A stretch of DNA of 51,679 nucleotides from Hyphomicrobiales bacterium (GTDB lineage: Bacteria > Pseudomonadota > Alphaproteobacteria > Rhizobiales > Rhizobiaceae): contig JAFKJY010000071.1 of the NCBI GenBank assembly GCA_017305835.1, positions 1 to 51,679 on the forward strand. The letters run 5' to 3'. Each line of letters opens with the position of its first letter. Position 1 is the first letter of the stretch. Under the pieces are notes generated by a model that saw only the letters and a program-made list of their open reading frames with translations, did no database searches and had not been told where the DNA came from. This document shows positions 27,597 through 36,668 of this stretch, one piece after another. The position numbers and the translations under genes are program-made.

Positions 27597-28423
27597 CCTT
27601 TTTCCGCATGCGGCGCGGAGCCGTCCTCGCGGTCGCTCTGGCGGCCCTCGCTCTGGCCGGAGCGGTCTGGCAGCCGCACGACCCGGACGCGGTCGACATG
27701 CTGGCGCGCCATGCGGCACCTTCGCTGTCGCACCCGCTCGGCACAGACCATCTGGGCCGCGACCTCGCCTCGCGCATGCTGGTGGCGGCATGGCGCACCG
27801 GGCTGGTGGTCGTCATCGTCGGAGCCATCGGGCTTGCCGGCGGCTCGGCGCTGGGGACCATCGCCGCCATCCTCGGCGGCTGGCGCGAACGCCTGATCCT
27901 GCGCGGCGCAGAGCTGTTCATCGTGGTGCCGACGCTGGTGTGGGCGCTGACGGCCGCGGCACTGTTCGGCCTGTCGCCGCTGACGGCGGGTGTGGCGCTC
28001 GGGCTCGCCGGCGTCGGCCCCTACGCGCTGTTTTCCAACGCCCTGACGCACCGCGTGCTCGGCCAGCCCTTCGTGCTGGCGGCGACCGCGCTCGGCGCGG
28101 CGCGACTGCGGCTCATGCTGCGCCACGTCCTGCCCAACACGCTGCCGCTGATCTTCGCCTATGTCGGCAGCCAGGCGGGCCAGTCGGTGATCGCCTATGC
28201 CTCGCTCGCCTTCATCGGGCTCGGCGCCGATCCGTCGAAGCCGGACTGGGGCTCGATGCTCTACGAATACCGGATGTTCGTCTTCGACCGGCCGATGCTG
28301 ACGATCTGGCCGGGGCTGGCGATCGCGGCGGTGACGTGGACGCTGAACCGGATCTTCGATCCGCCCACGGCCGCCGCCAGCGGCGGCGCAGGCCTCAATA
28401 GAGGCCGCCGCCGCCCGTCGTGA
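27593..28423 (+). CDS. ABC transporter permease (NikC/DppC type), 3' end overlapping mrcA
   Basis: 276 residues, five to six membrane helices. DppC/NikC landmarks are present: HPLGTDHLGRDLASRMLVAAWRTG near the front and the coupling segment AYASLAFIGLGADPSKPDWGSML. The last 10 codons (about 28395-28423) are antisense to the 3' end of mrcA, and the tail after NRIFDP is low-complexity and unlike the usual NikC ending, so the original terminus may have been lost. No ATPase genes follow, though NikD/NikE-type subunits normally complete this operon. Confidence 0.88.
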   Translation: MTFFRMRRGAVLAVALAALALAGAVWQPHDPDAVDMLARHAAPSLSHPLGTDHLGRDLASRMLVAAWRTGLVVVIVGAIGLAGGSALGTIAAILGGWRERLILRGAELFIVVPTLVWALTAAALFGLSPLTAGVALGLAGVGPYALFSNALTHRVLGQPFVLAATALGAARLRLMLRHVLPNTLPLIFAYVGSQAGQSVIAYASLAFIGLGADPSKPDWGSMLYEYRMFVFDRPMLTIWPGLAIAAVTWTLNRIFDPPTAAASGGAGLNRGRRRPS

Positions 28424-30854
28424 TCGCCTGGCTGGCGGCGGGCGAGAGCAGCTCGCCGCTGCCGGCCGACAGGTCGTCGCCCATACCGATCACCCAGTAG
28501 CTGTCGGCCGGGCCGGTGCCGGGCTTGAACGCCTCTACGATCGAGCCCGGCGCGCCCGGATTGCTGCGCATCCCGGTCTTGCGGTCGACCGAGATCAGCT
28601 TCATGCCGGCCGGCACCGGGAACTCGGTCGGCGGGTTGTCCTTCAGCGCCACCGACATGAATTCCTTGAAGATCGGCGCGGCGAGGCCGCCGCCGGTCGA
28701 GCCGTGACCCATCGGCTTGGGCTGGTCGTAGCCCATGAAGACGCCGACCACGAGGTCACGCGAATAGCCGATGAACCAGGCGTCCTTCTCGTCGTTGGTG
28801 GTGCCGGTCTTGCCGGCCAGCGGATAGCCGAGCTCGCCGATCGTGGCGCCGGTGCCGCGCCTGACCACGCCCTCCATCATCGAGGTGATCTGGTAGGCCG
28901 TCATCGGATCGAGCACCTGCTCGGAATTGTCGATGAGCTGCGGCTCGGCCTGGTCCTTCCAGCCGTCGGTCACGCAACCCTCGCAGCTCCGCTCGTCGTG
29001 CTTGAACACGGTCTTGCCGTAGCGGTCCTGGATGCGGTCGATCAGCGACGGCTTGATCTGCTTGCCGCCATTGGCCATCACCGCATAGGCCGAAACCATG
29101 CGCATCACCGTCGTCTCGCCGGAGCCCAGCGCCATCGGCAGGTAGGGCAGCAGCTTGTCGTAGACGCCGAAGCGCTCGGCATATTCGACGACGAGGTTCA
29201 TGCCCATGTCGTTGGCCAGCCGCACCGTCATCAGGTTGCGCGAGCGCTCGATGCCGGTGCGCAGCGTCGAGGGGCCGCCGGACTCGCCGCCATAGTTCTT
29301 CGGCTCCCAGACCTGGTTGCCCTGGACGATGCGGATCGGCGCGTCGAGCACCACGGAGGCCGGCGTGTAGCCGTTGTCGAGCGCGGCCGAGTAGACGATC
29401 GGCTTGAAGGACGAGCCGGGCTGGCGATAGGCCTGCGTGGCGCGGTTGAACTCGGATGCCGAATAGGAGAAGCCGCCGACCAGCGCCAGCACGCGGCCGG
29501 TGTGGGGATCCATCGCCACCATCGCGCCGCCGATCTCCGGCACCTGGTGCAGGGCGTAGGCGCCCGGTTCGTCGGCCTTGGCGCCGACATAGACGACGTC
29601 GCCCGGCTTCAGCACGTCGGCCGGCGACTTGGCCTTGACCAGCTTGCCGTCGACCTTGTGGCGCAGCGCCCAGCTCATGTCGGCAAGCGCGACGGTGCCT
29701 TCCTCGCGCTTGTCGCCGATGGCGCCGGAGACCTGCGCATTCGGCTTCAGGCCGATCTGCAGGCCCTTGTCGTCGACGCCGAGCACCACGGCCACCTTCC
29801 ATTCGGGCACGTCGTCGAGGCTCTTGACGTCGAACAGCGGCTTGCCCCAGTCGCCGGCGACGTCGATGGTGGTGATCGGGCCGCGATAGCCGCGCAGCGT
29901 GTCGTATTTCTCCAGCCCGTGCTGTAGCGCGGTGCGGGCGATGAGCTGCAGCTTGGGGTTGAGCGTGGTGCGCACCGACAGGCCGCCCTCGTAGAGCGCC
30001 TCCTCGCCGTAGCGGGCGATGAGCTGGCGGCGCACCTCCTCGGTGAAATATTCGCCGGCGAACAGGTAGGTGCCGCCCCGTCTAGGCGTCACGCCGAGCG
30101 GGCTGGCCTTGGCCTTCTGGGCCTCATCCGCCGAGATGTAGCCGTTCTCGTGCATCTGGTCGATCACCCAGTTGCGGCGCTCGATCGCACGGTCGGTGTG
30201 GCGGAACGGATGATAGTTGGACGGGCCCTTCGGCAGCGCCGCGAGATAGGCTGCCTCGGCCACCGTCAGCTCGTTGACCGACTTGTCGAAATAGGTGAGC
30301 GCCGCCGCGGCGATGCCGAAGGCGCCCTGCCCAGCATAGACGAAGCCGAAATAGATCTCGTTGAGGTAGAGCTCGAGGATACGGTCCTTGGAATAGGCGT
30401 GCTCGATGCGGAACGAGAGCAGCATTTCCCGCACCTTGCGCTCGACCGTCTGGTCCGAGCTGAGCAGGAAGTTCTTCGCGACCTGCTGGGTGATGGTCGA
30501 GGCGCCCTGCATGCTGCCGGTCGTGACGTTGTTCACGACGGCGCGGCCGAGGCCGATCACGTCGATGCCGGGGTGGCTGTAGAAATTCTTGTCCTCGGCC
30601 GAGAGGAAGGCGGCCTTGACGCGGTCCGGTACGGCCTGGATCGGGATGTAGAGGCGCCGCTCGCGCGCGAACTCGGCCATCAGCGCGCCGTCGGAGGCGT
30701 GCACGCGCGTCGTCACCGGCGGCTCGTACTTGGCCAGCACCTCGTAATCGGGCAGGTCCTTGGCGACCTCGCCGATGTAGAGGGCGACGCCCGCCGCCAC
30801 CACGAGCGCCAGCATCACGCCGATGCCGAAGAAATATCCCAGAAGCCTTATCAT
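28395..30854 (-). CDS. mrcA: Penicillin-binding protein 1A
   Basis: 819 residues, bifunctional class A PBP. One N-terminal membrane anchor (about 6-28) is followed by the GT51 glycosyltransferase domain with the catalytic EDKNFYSH at 87-94, a PBP1A-type insertion domain (about 300-410), and a transpeptidase domain with GSSFKP, RSRN and KTGTTN boxes. It polymerises and cross-links peptidoglycan in the periplasm. The ATG at 30854 has GGAG seven bases upstream; longer in-frame extensions lack similarity. It lies 205 bases downstream of amiC. In related genomes prfB normally follows; here the riboswitch-transporter cassette intervenes. Confidence 0.96.
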   Translation of the reverse strand: MIRLLGYFFGIGVMLALVVAAGVALYIGEVAKDLPDYEVLAKYEPPVTTRVHASDGALMAEFARERRLYIPIQAVPDRVKAAFLSAEDKNFYSHPGIDVIGLGRAVVNNVTTGSMQGASTITQQVAKNFLLSSDQTVERKVREMLLSFRIEHAYSKDRILELYLNEIYFGFVYAGQGAFGIAAAALTYFDKSVNELTVAEAAYLAALPKGPSNYHPFRHTDRAIERRNWVIDQMHENGYISADEAQKAKASPLGVTPRRGGTYLFAGEYFTEEVRRQLIARYGEEALYEGGLSVRTTLNPKLQLIARTALQHGLEKYDTLRGYRGPITTIDVAGDWGKPLFDVKSLDDVPEWKVAVVLGVDDKGLQIGLKPNAQVSGAIGDKREEGTVALADMSWALRHKVDGKLVKAKSPADVLKPGDVVYVGAKADEPGAYALHQVPEIGGAMVAMDPHTGRVLALVGGFSYSASEFNRATQAYRQPGSSFKPIVYSAALDNGYTPASVVLDAPIRIVQGNQVWEPKNYGGESGGPSTLRTGIERSRNLMTVRLANDMGMNLVVEYAERFGVYDKLLPYLPMALGSGETTVMRMVSAYAVMANGGKQIKPSLIDRIQDRYGKTVFKHDERSCEGCVTDGWKDQAEPQLIDNSEQVLDPMTAYQITSMMEGVVRRGTGATIGELGYPLAGKTGTTNDEKDAWFIGYSRDLVVGVFMGYDQPKPMGHGSTGGGLAAPIFKEFMSVALKDNPPTEFPVPAGMKLISVDRKTGMRSNPGAPGSIVEAFKPGTGPADSYWVIGMGDDLSAGSGELLSPAASQAITTGGGGLY

Positions 30855-31059
30855 GCCCACTCCAGTGCACGGACGGGACGTGGCCTTCCTTTGGGGCCTT
30901 CCAGGGATGGCGGATGCCGCATTCCGATCCGGGTCGCCCCCTACCTCACGCGCGGTTGTGGGCAAATTGCGGCAGGGCCGCGAATAAGTTCGATATGCGC
31001 CCGAGCTGTTGTCTCGGTGCAACGATTCGGAGCGGCCCGCAAGGGCCGGCGCCGGCGTT

Positions 31060-32373
31060 TCACTTGCCGCTGCCGAGCCTCGCGCCGGCAAACGTCTCGA
31101 TGGCGGCGGCGACGTCGCCCACCGCCTTGGCCCGCCAGGCCTCGTCCTTCAGCAGCGTCTCGTCCTGCGCGTTCGACAGGTAGCCGAGCTCGACCAGCAC
31201 CGAGGGCACGTCCGGCGCCTTGAGCACGCGGAAGCCGGCATGGCGGTGCGGGTTCTTGATCAGCTCCATGCTGTTGGAGAGCGCGTCCACCAGGGTGCGC
31301 GCGAAGCGGATCGAGAAGGTATGCGTCTCGCGGCGCACGAGATCCATCAGGATGTCGGAGACCTCGTGGTTGGCGTCCTCGATCGACATGCCGGCAAGCT
31401 CGTCGGAGAGGTTCTCGCGGGCCGCGACAGCCGCCGATTCGGCGTCCGACGCCTGGTCCGACACGGTGTAGACCGTGGCGCCGCGGATCGCGGGATAGCG
31501 GATCGTGTCGGCATGGATCGAGATGAACAGGTTCGCCCCGTACTGGCGCGCGACCCTGACCCGCTCGTCGAGGCGCAGGAATACGTCGTTGTCGCGCGTC
31601 AGGTGGACGACGAAGCGGCCGCCCTGCTCGAGCCGCGCCTTCAGCTCCCTGGCGAAAGACAGCGTGACGGTCTTCTCCAGCGTGCCGCTGACGCCCTCGG
31701 CGCCGCTGTCGATGCCGCCATGGCCGGGATCGATGACGATGGTGAAGGGTTTCGGTGCCTCGGCCGCGCCGGAATGGACGACCCGGTCGCCCTTCGGCGT
31801 CGACTGGGTGGAGCCGGTGGTGGCCATCTGGTCGGCGAGCGCGGCTTGGAAGGCCTTCTCGGTCGAGGCGACGAGGTCGACGATCATCCTGTAGCCCGGC
31901 GAGGCCTCGTTGGCCTGCACGTCGACCCCCTCGACGAGGAACGGTCCCTTCGAGGCGATGACGATCCGCGAGTCCGAATCGTCGAGCTTGCCGTAGTGGA
32001 CGCCGCTCACCAGCCCGCGCGGGGTGGCCTCGGCGGGGTCGATCGCCAGCCGCGTGCCGGGCAGGTCGATCACCAGCCGGTGCGGGGCGCGGAGCTGGAA
32101 CCAGCGCGGCTGCGGCTCGCCGTCGAGCTGGAGCACGAGGCGGACGCGGCTGGCGTCGCCGGCCATCTTGTAGTCGTAGGCCTTGATGGGCTTGGCGGCC
32201 TCGGCCGCGGCGAGCGGGCCCGCGAGCGCCAGCAGGGCGAGGAGGAACGCGACGGCCCGCGCGGCGAAGGGTTGCGTGGTCCACGCCCCGCCCGCCCCTG
32301 CGGCTGCCTTCGCGTCGCGCGCCCGCATGTTGCCGACCGATCTCCTCGCGCGCCCTGTCCGGGCCAAATCCAT
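31060..32373 (-). CDS. amiC: N-acetylmuramoyl-L-alanine amidase with AMIN domain
   Basis: 437 residues. A signal peptide (hydrophobic core about 39-52, ending in AAAEAA) is followed by an AMIN septal-targeting domain (about 62-165) and an Amidase_3 domain (about 210-432). The zinc-site segments IDPGHGGIDSGAEG, SIHADTIR and VELGYLSN are present. It cleaves stem peptides from peptidoglycan during cell separation. The first Met is accepted; a later Met (residue 16) would shorten the n-region. It lies upstream of mrcA, forming a wall operon, and is divergent from rne. Confidence 0.93.
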   Translation of the reverse strand: MDLARTGRARRSVGNMRARDAKAAAGAGGAWTTQPFAARAVAFLLALLALAGPLAAAEAAKPIKAYDYKMAGDASRVRLVLQLDGEPQPRWFQLRAPHRLVIDLPGTRLAIDPAEATPRGLVSGVHYGKLDDSDSRIVIASKGPFLVEGVDVQANEASPGYRMIVDLVASTEKAFQAALADQMATTGSTQSTPKGDRVVHSGAAEAPKPFTIVIDPGHGGIDSGAEGVSGTLEKTVTLSFARELKARLEQGGRFVVHLTRDNDVFLRLDERVRVARQYGANLFISIHADTIRYPAIRGATVYTVSDQASDAESAAVAARENLSDELAGMSIEDANHEVSDILMDLVRRETHTFSIRFARTLVDALSNSMELIKNPHRHAGFRVLKAPDVPSVLVELGYLSNAQDETLLKDEAWRAKAVGDVAAAIETFAGARLGSGK

Positions 32374-32934
32374 CCCGCCTGCGTAGCCCGGTATGGTTAA
32401 TCAAATGTTTCGGAGGCCGGGTGCCCTTTTGCCTCCGTCGCGCGGGGGGTTGCCATGCGTTGCGTCAAATCATAAAAGCGACGCCGGGTCACGGCAATGT
32501 CCGCAAGCTGCCCGGCGTGTCGATTCGATTGCGACGTCAACGCGAACGATACTTCAGAGAGCACGGAAATTCTCCGGCGGATTGTGCGATCCGACAGATT
32601 TCTTCAAGGCATTCCCCATTCCGTGGAGGCCTTGGCGTAGGAAATGCGGCCGGGATCTGCGGTCCCGCGCCGGTTCGCGAAGAGCGAAATAGCTGGCCCG
32701 CCCTGCGGGTCGAAGGTTGGAGAATGGTTCCGCAAGGACACGCGATGCCCCAACGCGAATTGCTGGCAAGGACCGGATCGACGCGCGCCATGATGGCCGC
32801 TTCCGGACCTGTCGGCGCGGCGGGCGGCGCTCCTGCGGACCGCAGATTATCCGGCAGACAAGGATGCAAGCTTTCGGCGCGTGGCCCCCGTTGGTCCGCG
32901 TCGGCCCTTCCTGCTGCCGGGGAGACAAAGAATA
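32374..32934. other. Long divergent intergenic region and rne leader
   Basis: 561 bases without a believable gene. A perfect 7-bp hairpin with a 13-base loop (32411-32417 with 32431-32437) lies near the amiC end. A possible rne promoter follows, leaving about 450 bases of leader RNA before the rne start. Long rne leaders mediate autoregulation in Escherichia coli; the same is a fair guess here, but I cannot fold the region reliably by eye. Confidence 0.5.
32450..32478 (+). promoter_or_regulatory. Possible promoter of rne
   Basis: TTGCCA (32450-32455), 17-base spacer, TAAAAG (32473-32478). The spacing is ideal and the boxes are moderate. It would give a leader of about 450 bases. Confidence 0.3.
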
Positions 32935-35814
32935 ATGCCGAACAAAATGCTTATCGACGCCTCCCACCCGGAGGAAACGCGGGTCGTCGTCGTCCGCGGT
33001 AGCCGCATCGAGGAATTCGACTTCGAGTCCCAGGACAAGAAGCAGCTCAAGGGAAACATCTACCTAGCCCGCGTGACGCGGGTGGAGCCCAGCCTCCAGG
33101 CAGCCTTCGTCGAATATGGCGGGAACCGTCACGGCTTCCTCGCCTTCAGTGAAATCCATCCCGACTACTACCAGATCCCGGTCGCCGACCGGCAGGCGCT
33201 GCTGCGTGCCGAGGCCGAAGCGGCGGAAGCCGAGGACGAGGAGGAAGAAGAGGAGCGCCGCGGCGGCCGCCGGCGGCGTCGCGGCCGCAATCGCGGCGGC
33301 GACAGGCACCAGTCCCGCGCCTCCGGCGAGGAAGCCGGCGACGACGAGGCGTCCTCCGAGGCCTCGTCCGACGACGCTTCCCATGATGCGCATGGCGGGG
33401 ACGGCGAGCACGCCGAGGCGTTCCACGAGGACGAGGCGGCCGGCGAGGCCGACGACCATGCGTCCGACGATCATTCCTCCGACGACCACGCCGGGGACGA
33501 GGCCAGCTCATCGATGGCCCACGAGGCGGGCGGCGACGTCGTGTCCGAGCCGCTGCCGGTCAACGGCGATCTCGAGGAGGTCAACGGCTCGGGCAGCGAG
33601 CCGCACGACGTCGAATCGGTCGGCGCCGACGACGCCGTCGAGGAGGTCCGCACCCGGCGCCGCGCGCCGCGGCGCCAGTACAAGATCCAGGAAGTCATCA
33701 AGCGGCGGCAGATCCTGCTCGTGCAGGTGGTCAAGGAGGAGCGCGGCAACAAGGGCGCGGCGCTCACCACCTACCTGTCGCTCGCCGGCCGCTACTCGGT
33801 GCTGATGCCCAACACCGCCCGCGGCGGCGGCATCTCGCGCAAGATCACCAACGCGACCGACCGCAAGCGCCTGAAGGACGTCGTCAAGGACCTCGAAGTG
33901 CCGCAGGGCATGGGCGTCATCCTGCGCACGGCCGGCGAAAGCCGAACCAAGGCAGAGATCAAGCGCGACTACGAGTATCTGATGCGGCTGTGGGAGAACG
34001 TCCGCAGCCTGACGCTGCAGTCGACGGCGCCAGCCCTCGTCTACGAGGAAGGCTCGCTGATCAAGCGATCGGTGCGCGACCTCTACAACAAGGACATCGA
34101 CGAGATCCAGGTCGCCGGCGACGACGGCTACCGCGAGGCCAAGGACTTCATGCGCATGCTGATGCCCAGCCATGCGAAGGTGGTCCAACCCTACAAGGAC
34201 AACGTCCCGCTGTTCGTCCGCTACGGCGTCGAATCGCAGCTCGACAAGATGCTGCAGCCGCAGGTGACGCTGAAGTCGGGCGGCTACCTCATCATCAACC
34301 AGACCGAGGCGCTGGTCGCCATCGACGTCAATTCGGGCCGCTCGACGCGCGAGCACTCGATCGAGGACACCGCGCTCCAGACGAATCTGGAGGCAGCCGA
34401 GGAGGTCGCCCGGCAGCTCCGCCTGCGCGACATGGCCGGCCTCATCGTCATCGACTTCATCGACATGGAGGAGAACCGGAACAACCGGTCGGTCGAGAAG
34501 CGGCTCAAGGACCATCTCAAGAACGACCGCGCCCGCATCCAGGTCGGCCGCATCTCGCATTTCGGCCTGCTCGAGATGAGCCGCCAGCGCATCCGCGCCT
34601 CGGTGCTGGAATCGACGATGCAGCCCTGCCCGCATTGTGGCGGCACGGGCCATGTCCGCTCCGAATCCTCCGTCGCGCTGCTGGTGCTGCGCGCCATCGA
34701 GGAATTCCTGCTCAAGGACAGCCGGTTCCACATCACGGTGCGGACGCCGGCCTCGACCGCGCTCTACGTGCTCAACCACAAGCGCAGCAACCTCGCCGAC
34801 CTCGAGCGGCGCTTCGGCCTGACGATCACCATCGAGGTCGACGAGAACGTCGGCGCCACGCACTACGCGATCTCCAAGGCCGCCGTTGTCGAGCGGCCGG
34901 CGAATGCGCCCGCAGCCCCCGTCATCGAGCCGCCGGCGCTGGAGCCGGAGGACGACGAGGACGAGGTCGTCGCGGAGGCCGAGGACGAGGACGAGGAGAC
35001 CGCGCCCCGCAGCGCAGCCGAGGACGCCGGTCGCTCCGAGCAGCATGGCGACCAGCCGCGCAAGCGGCGGCGTCGCCGGCGGCGGCGCGGCCGCGACCGG
35101 GATCGCGAGGACGGCCAGCACGGCCATACCGAGACCCCCGCGGCCCATGCCGGCGACGGCGAGGACGCGCATGAGGACGAGGGCGAAGCCGTCGAGGGCG
35201 ACGACGAGGCCGGCGAGCAGGATGCGGCCGCATCCGCATCGCAGGCGGACGCCGACGCCCAGGGCAAGCGGCGCCGGCGCGGCAAGCGCGGCGGACGCCG
35301 CAATCGTCGCGACGAGGCCGAGGGCGAGGGTTTCGCCGAGGCCGGCGAAACCGAAGCCTTCGACCACGAGCCCGCGGCCGTGCAGGCGCTGGACGTCCAA
35401 GTGACGGCGGAAGCCTCAGTGCTCGGCGCGGATGCCGAGCCGGAGGCCGTCGAGGCCCAGCCTGCGCCGGTGGCGGAAGAGCCGGCCGCGCCTGCGGCCA
35501 AGCCTGCCCGCCGCTCGCGCAAGAAGGCCGAGCCAGCGGCCGAGACCGGCGAGGCGGCTGCGGAAGCCGCACCGAAGCCCGCCCGCCGCTCGCGCAAGAA
35601 GACGGAACCTGCGGCCGAGACCGGCGAGGTCGGCGCCGAGCCGGCAGCGCCGGAGCCCGTCGCGCAGGCGCCGGAACCCGCTCCGGAGCCGGCGCGCAAG
35701 GCCGCCCCGGCCGAGCCCGTCGTCACGGTCTCGGGCGCCGAGGCGCAGCCGGACGAACAGGCGACCGACAAGCCGCGCAAGGCCGGCTGGTGGCAGCGGA
35801 AGAGCTTCTTCTGA
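32935..35814 (+). CDS. rne: Ribonuclease E
   Basis: 959 residues. The catalytic half contains an S1 RNA-binding domain (from about 38), split by a highly charged insertion (about 90-240, runs of Glu/Asp/Ala and Arg). The DNase I-like site follows, with metal-binding Asp464 (AIDVNSG) and Asp507 (VIDFIDMEE). The zinc-link CPHC (565-568) joins the dimers. Residues about 645-959 are a disordered acidic/Arg-rich scaffold that should recruit degradosome partners; RRSRKK and AAETGE motifs repeat there. The insertion shifts motif numbering by about 161 relative to Escherichia coli. It cleaves mRNA and rRNA precursors at the membrane or in condensates. The ATG at 32935 has GGAGA upstream. Confidence 0.96.
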   Translation: MPNKMLIDASHPEETRVVVVRGSRIEEFDFESQDKKQLKGNIYLARVTRVEPSLQAAFVEYGGNRHGFLAFSEIHPDYYQIPVADRQALLRAEAEAAEAEDEEEEEERRGGRRRRRGRNRGGDRHQSRASGEEAGDDEASSEASSDDASHDAHGGDGEHAEAFHEDEAAGEADDHASDDHSSDDHAGDEASSSMAHEAGGDVVSEPLPVNGDLEEVNGSGSEPHDVESVGADDAVEEVRTRRRAPRRQYKIQEVIKRRQILLVQVVKEERGNKGAALTTYLSLAGRYSVLMPNTARGGGISRKITNATDRKRLKDVVKDLEVPQGMGVILRTAGESRTKAEIKRDYEYLMRLWENVRSLTLQSTAPALVYEEGSLIKRSVRDLYNKDIDEIQVAGDDGYREAKDFMRMLMPSHAKVVQPYKDNVPLFVRYGVESQLDKMLQPQVTLKSGGYLIINQTEALVAIDVNSGRSTREHSIEDTALQTNLEAAEEVARQLRLRDMAGLIVIDFIDMEENRNNRSVEKRLKDHLKNDRARIQVGRISHFGLLEMSRQRIRASVLESTMQPCPHCGGTGHVRSESSVALLVLRAIEEFLLKDSRFHITVRTPASTALYVLNHKRSNLADLERRFGLTITIEVDENVGATHYAISKAAVVERPANAPAAPVIEPPALEPEDDEDEVVAEAEDEDEETAPRSAAEDAGRSEQHGDQPRKRRRRRRRRGRDRDREDGQHGHTETPAAHAGDGEDAHEDEGEAVEGDDEAGEQDAAASASQADADAQGKRRRRGKRGGRRNRRDEAEGEGFAEAGETEAFDHEPAAVQALDVQVTAEASVLGADAEPEAVEAQPAPVAEEPAAPAAKPARRSRKKAEPAAETGEAAAEAAPKPARRSRKKTEPAAETGEVGAEPAAPEPVAQAPEPAPEPARKAAPAEPVVTVSGAEAQPDEQATDKPRKAGWWQRKSFF

Positions 35815-35824
35815 GGCTCCAGGC

Positions 35825-36658
35825 TCAGGCGGCCAGCAGGTCGCCTATGAGGGCGCGTTCGATGGACACGCCCTCCCACTCCCCCGGCGCGGGGCTGTCG
35901 AAGATCAGCGTGTAGGGGCCGGCATAGCCGGCCCTTTCAGCTACTTCCACGCAGCGCGCATAGTCGCGCGCGTCGATCCTGCCGCCCTCGAAGCTCGCCT
36001 TGGCGTGGCAGATCGAGGCCCGTCCGAAGATGCGCGCCAGCGCGTCGTACTTGCCCGCCCCGCTCCAGTTGCCGAAATCGCCGTTCAGGCCGATACGCCC
36101 CTGCGTGGCGTCGAGCAGCCAGTCGACATGTTCGGGCGTCGACAGCAGGTCGAACCAGTTTTCGGTCACCAGCCTGACGGCCGAGCCGGCATGGCGCCGG
36201 GCGAGTTCGTTCAGGCCGCGGGCGGACAGCTCCAGAGCCTCGTGCGTGGGCTTCTGCTTGCCGGCGATGATGCGGGCGTGTTCGGCGCCGAGCTCCTCGG
36301 CAACGCCGATCCAGCCGTCGATCCAGTCCGTATCGCGCGCGGCCGTGCGGGGATCGCTCAGATCGCCCGCCTCGATCAGCAGCGTCTGCATCGTCACGCC
36401 GGCTTCAGCCAGCGCGGAGCGCAGCTCGGAAAGGTAAGCTCCCTCGCGGCTCGGCAGGTGGAATGAGCAGATTTCCAGCCGTCGGATGCCGTGGGCGGCC
36501 GCCTCCGCCGGCAGGTCGAGCAGGTCGATCTCGCCCTCGCCATAGGTGGGCTGGGCCGGGCCGACCGCGCCACTGTCGAGATCGTGGGGATGGGTCGTTC
36601 CCAGCCGGCGATGCAGCGACCAGCTCGATACCGCGAAGCGTTCCTCGAACCCTGCCAT
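35825..36658 (-). CDS. Sugar phosphate isomerase/epimerase (xylose isomerase-like TIM barrel)
   Basis: 277 residues of the AP endonuclease 2/xylose isomerase-like barrel family. Probable metal-ligand strands include TENWFDLL, NGDFGNW and CHAKASF, with a final acidic strand near YTLIFDSP. Substrate unknown; inosose or keto-sugar isomerisation is typical of the family. The ATG has a strong GGGAGGAAGG site. It lies 10 bases after the aminotransferase gene and the two are surely one operon; the combination does not point to one known pathway. Confidence 0.85.
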   Translation of the reverse strand: MAGFEERFAVSSWSLHRRLGTTHPHDLDSGAVGPAQPTYGEGEIDLLDLPAEAAAHGIRRLEICSFHLPSREGAYLSELRSALAEAGVTMQTLLIEAGDLSDPRTAARDTDWIDGWIGVAEELGAEHARIIAGKQKPTHEALELSARGLNELARRHAGSAVRLVTENWFDLLSTPEHVDWLLDATQGRIGLNGDFGNWSGAGKYDALARIFGRASICHAKASFEGGRIDARDYARCVEVAERAGYAGPYTLIFDSPAPGEWEGVSIERALIGDLLAA

Positions 36659-36668
36659 GCCTTCCTCC

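Noticed and set aside
32421..33002. Plus-strand open frames of about 100-190 codons in the rne leader
   Set aside because: No ribosome sites, no recognisable domains, and they overlap the rne start out of frame.
33230..33660. Repetitive-looking GA-rich tract considered as a tandem repeat or CRISPR-like array
   Set aside because: It is the coding sequence of the charged insertion in RNase E; units are irregular and in frame.
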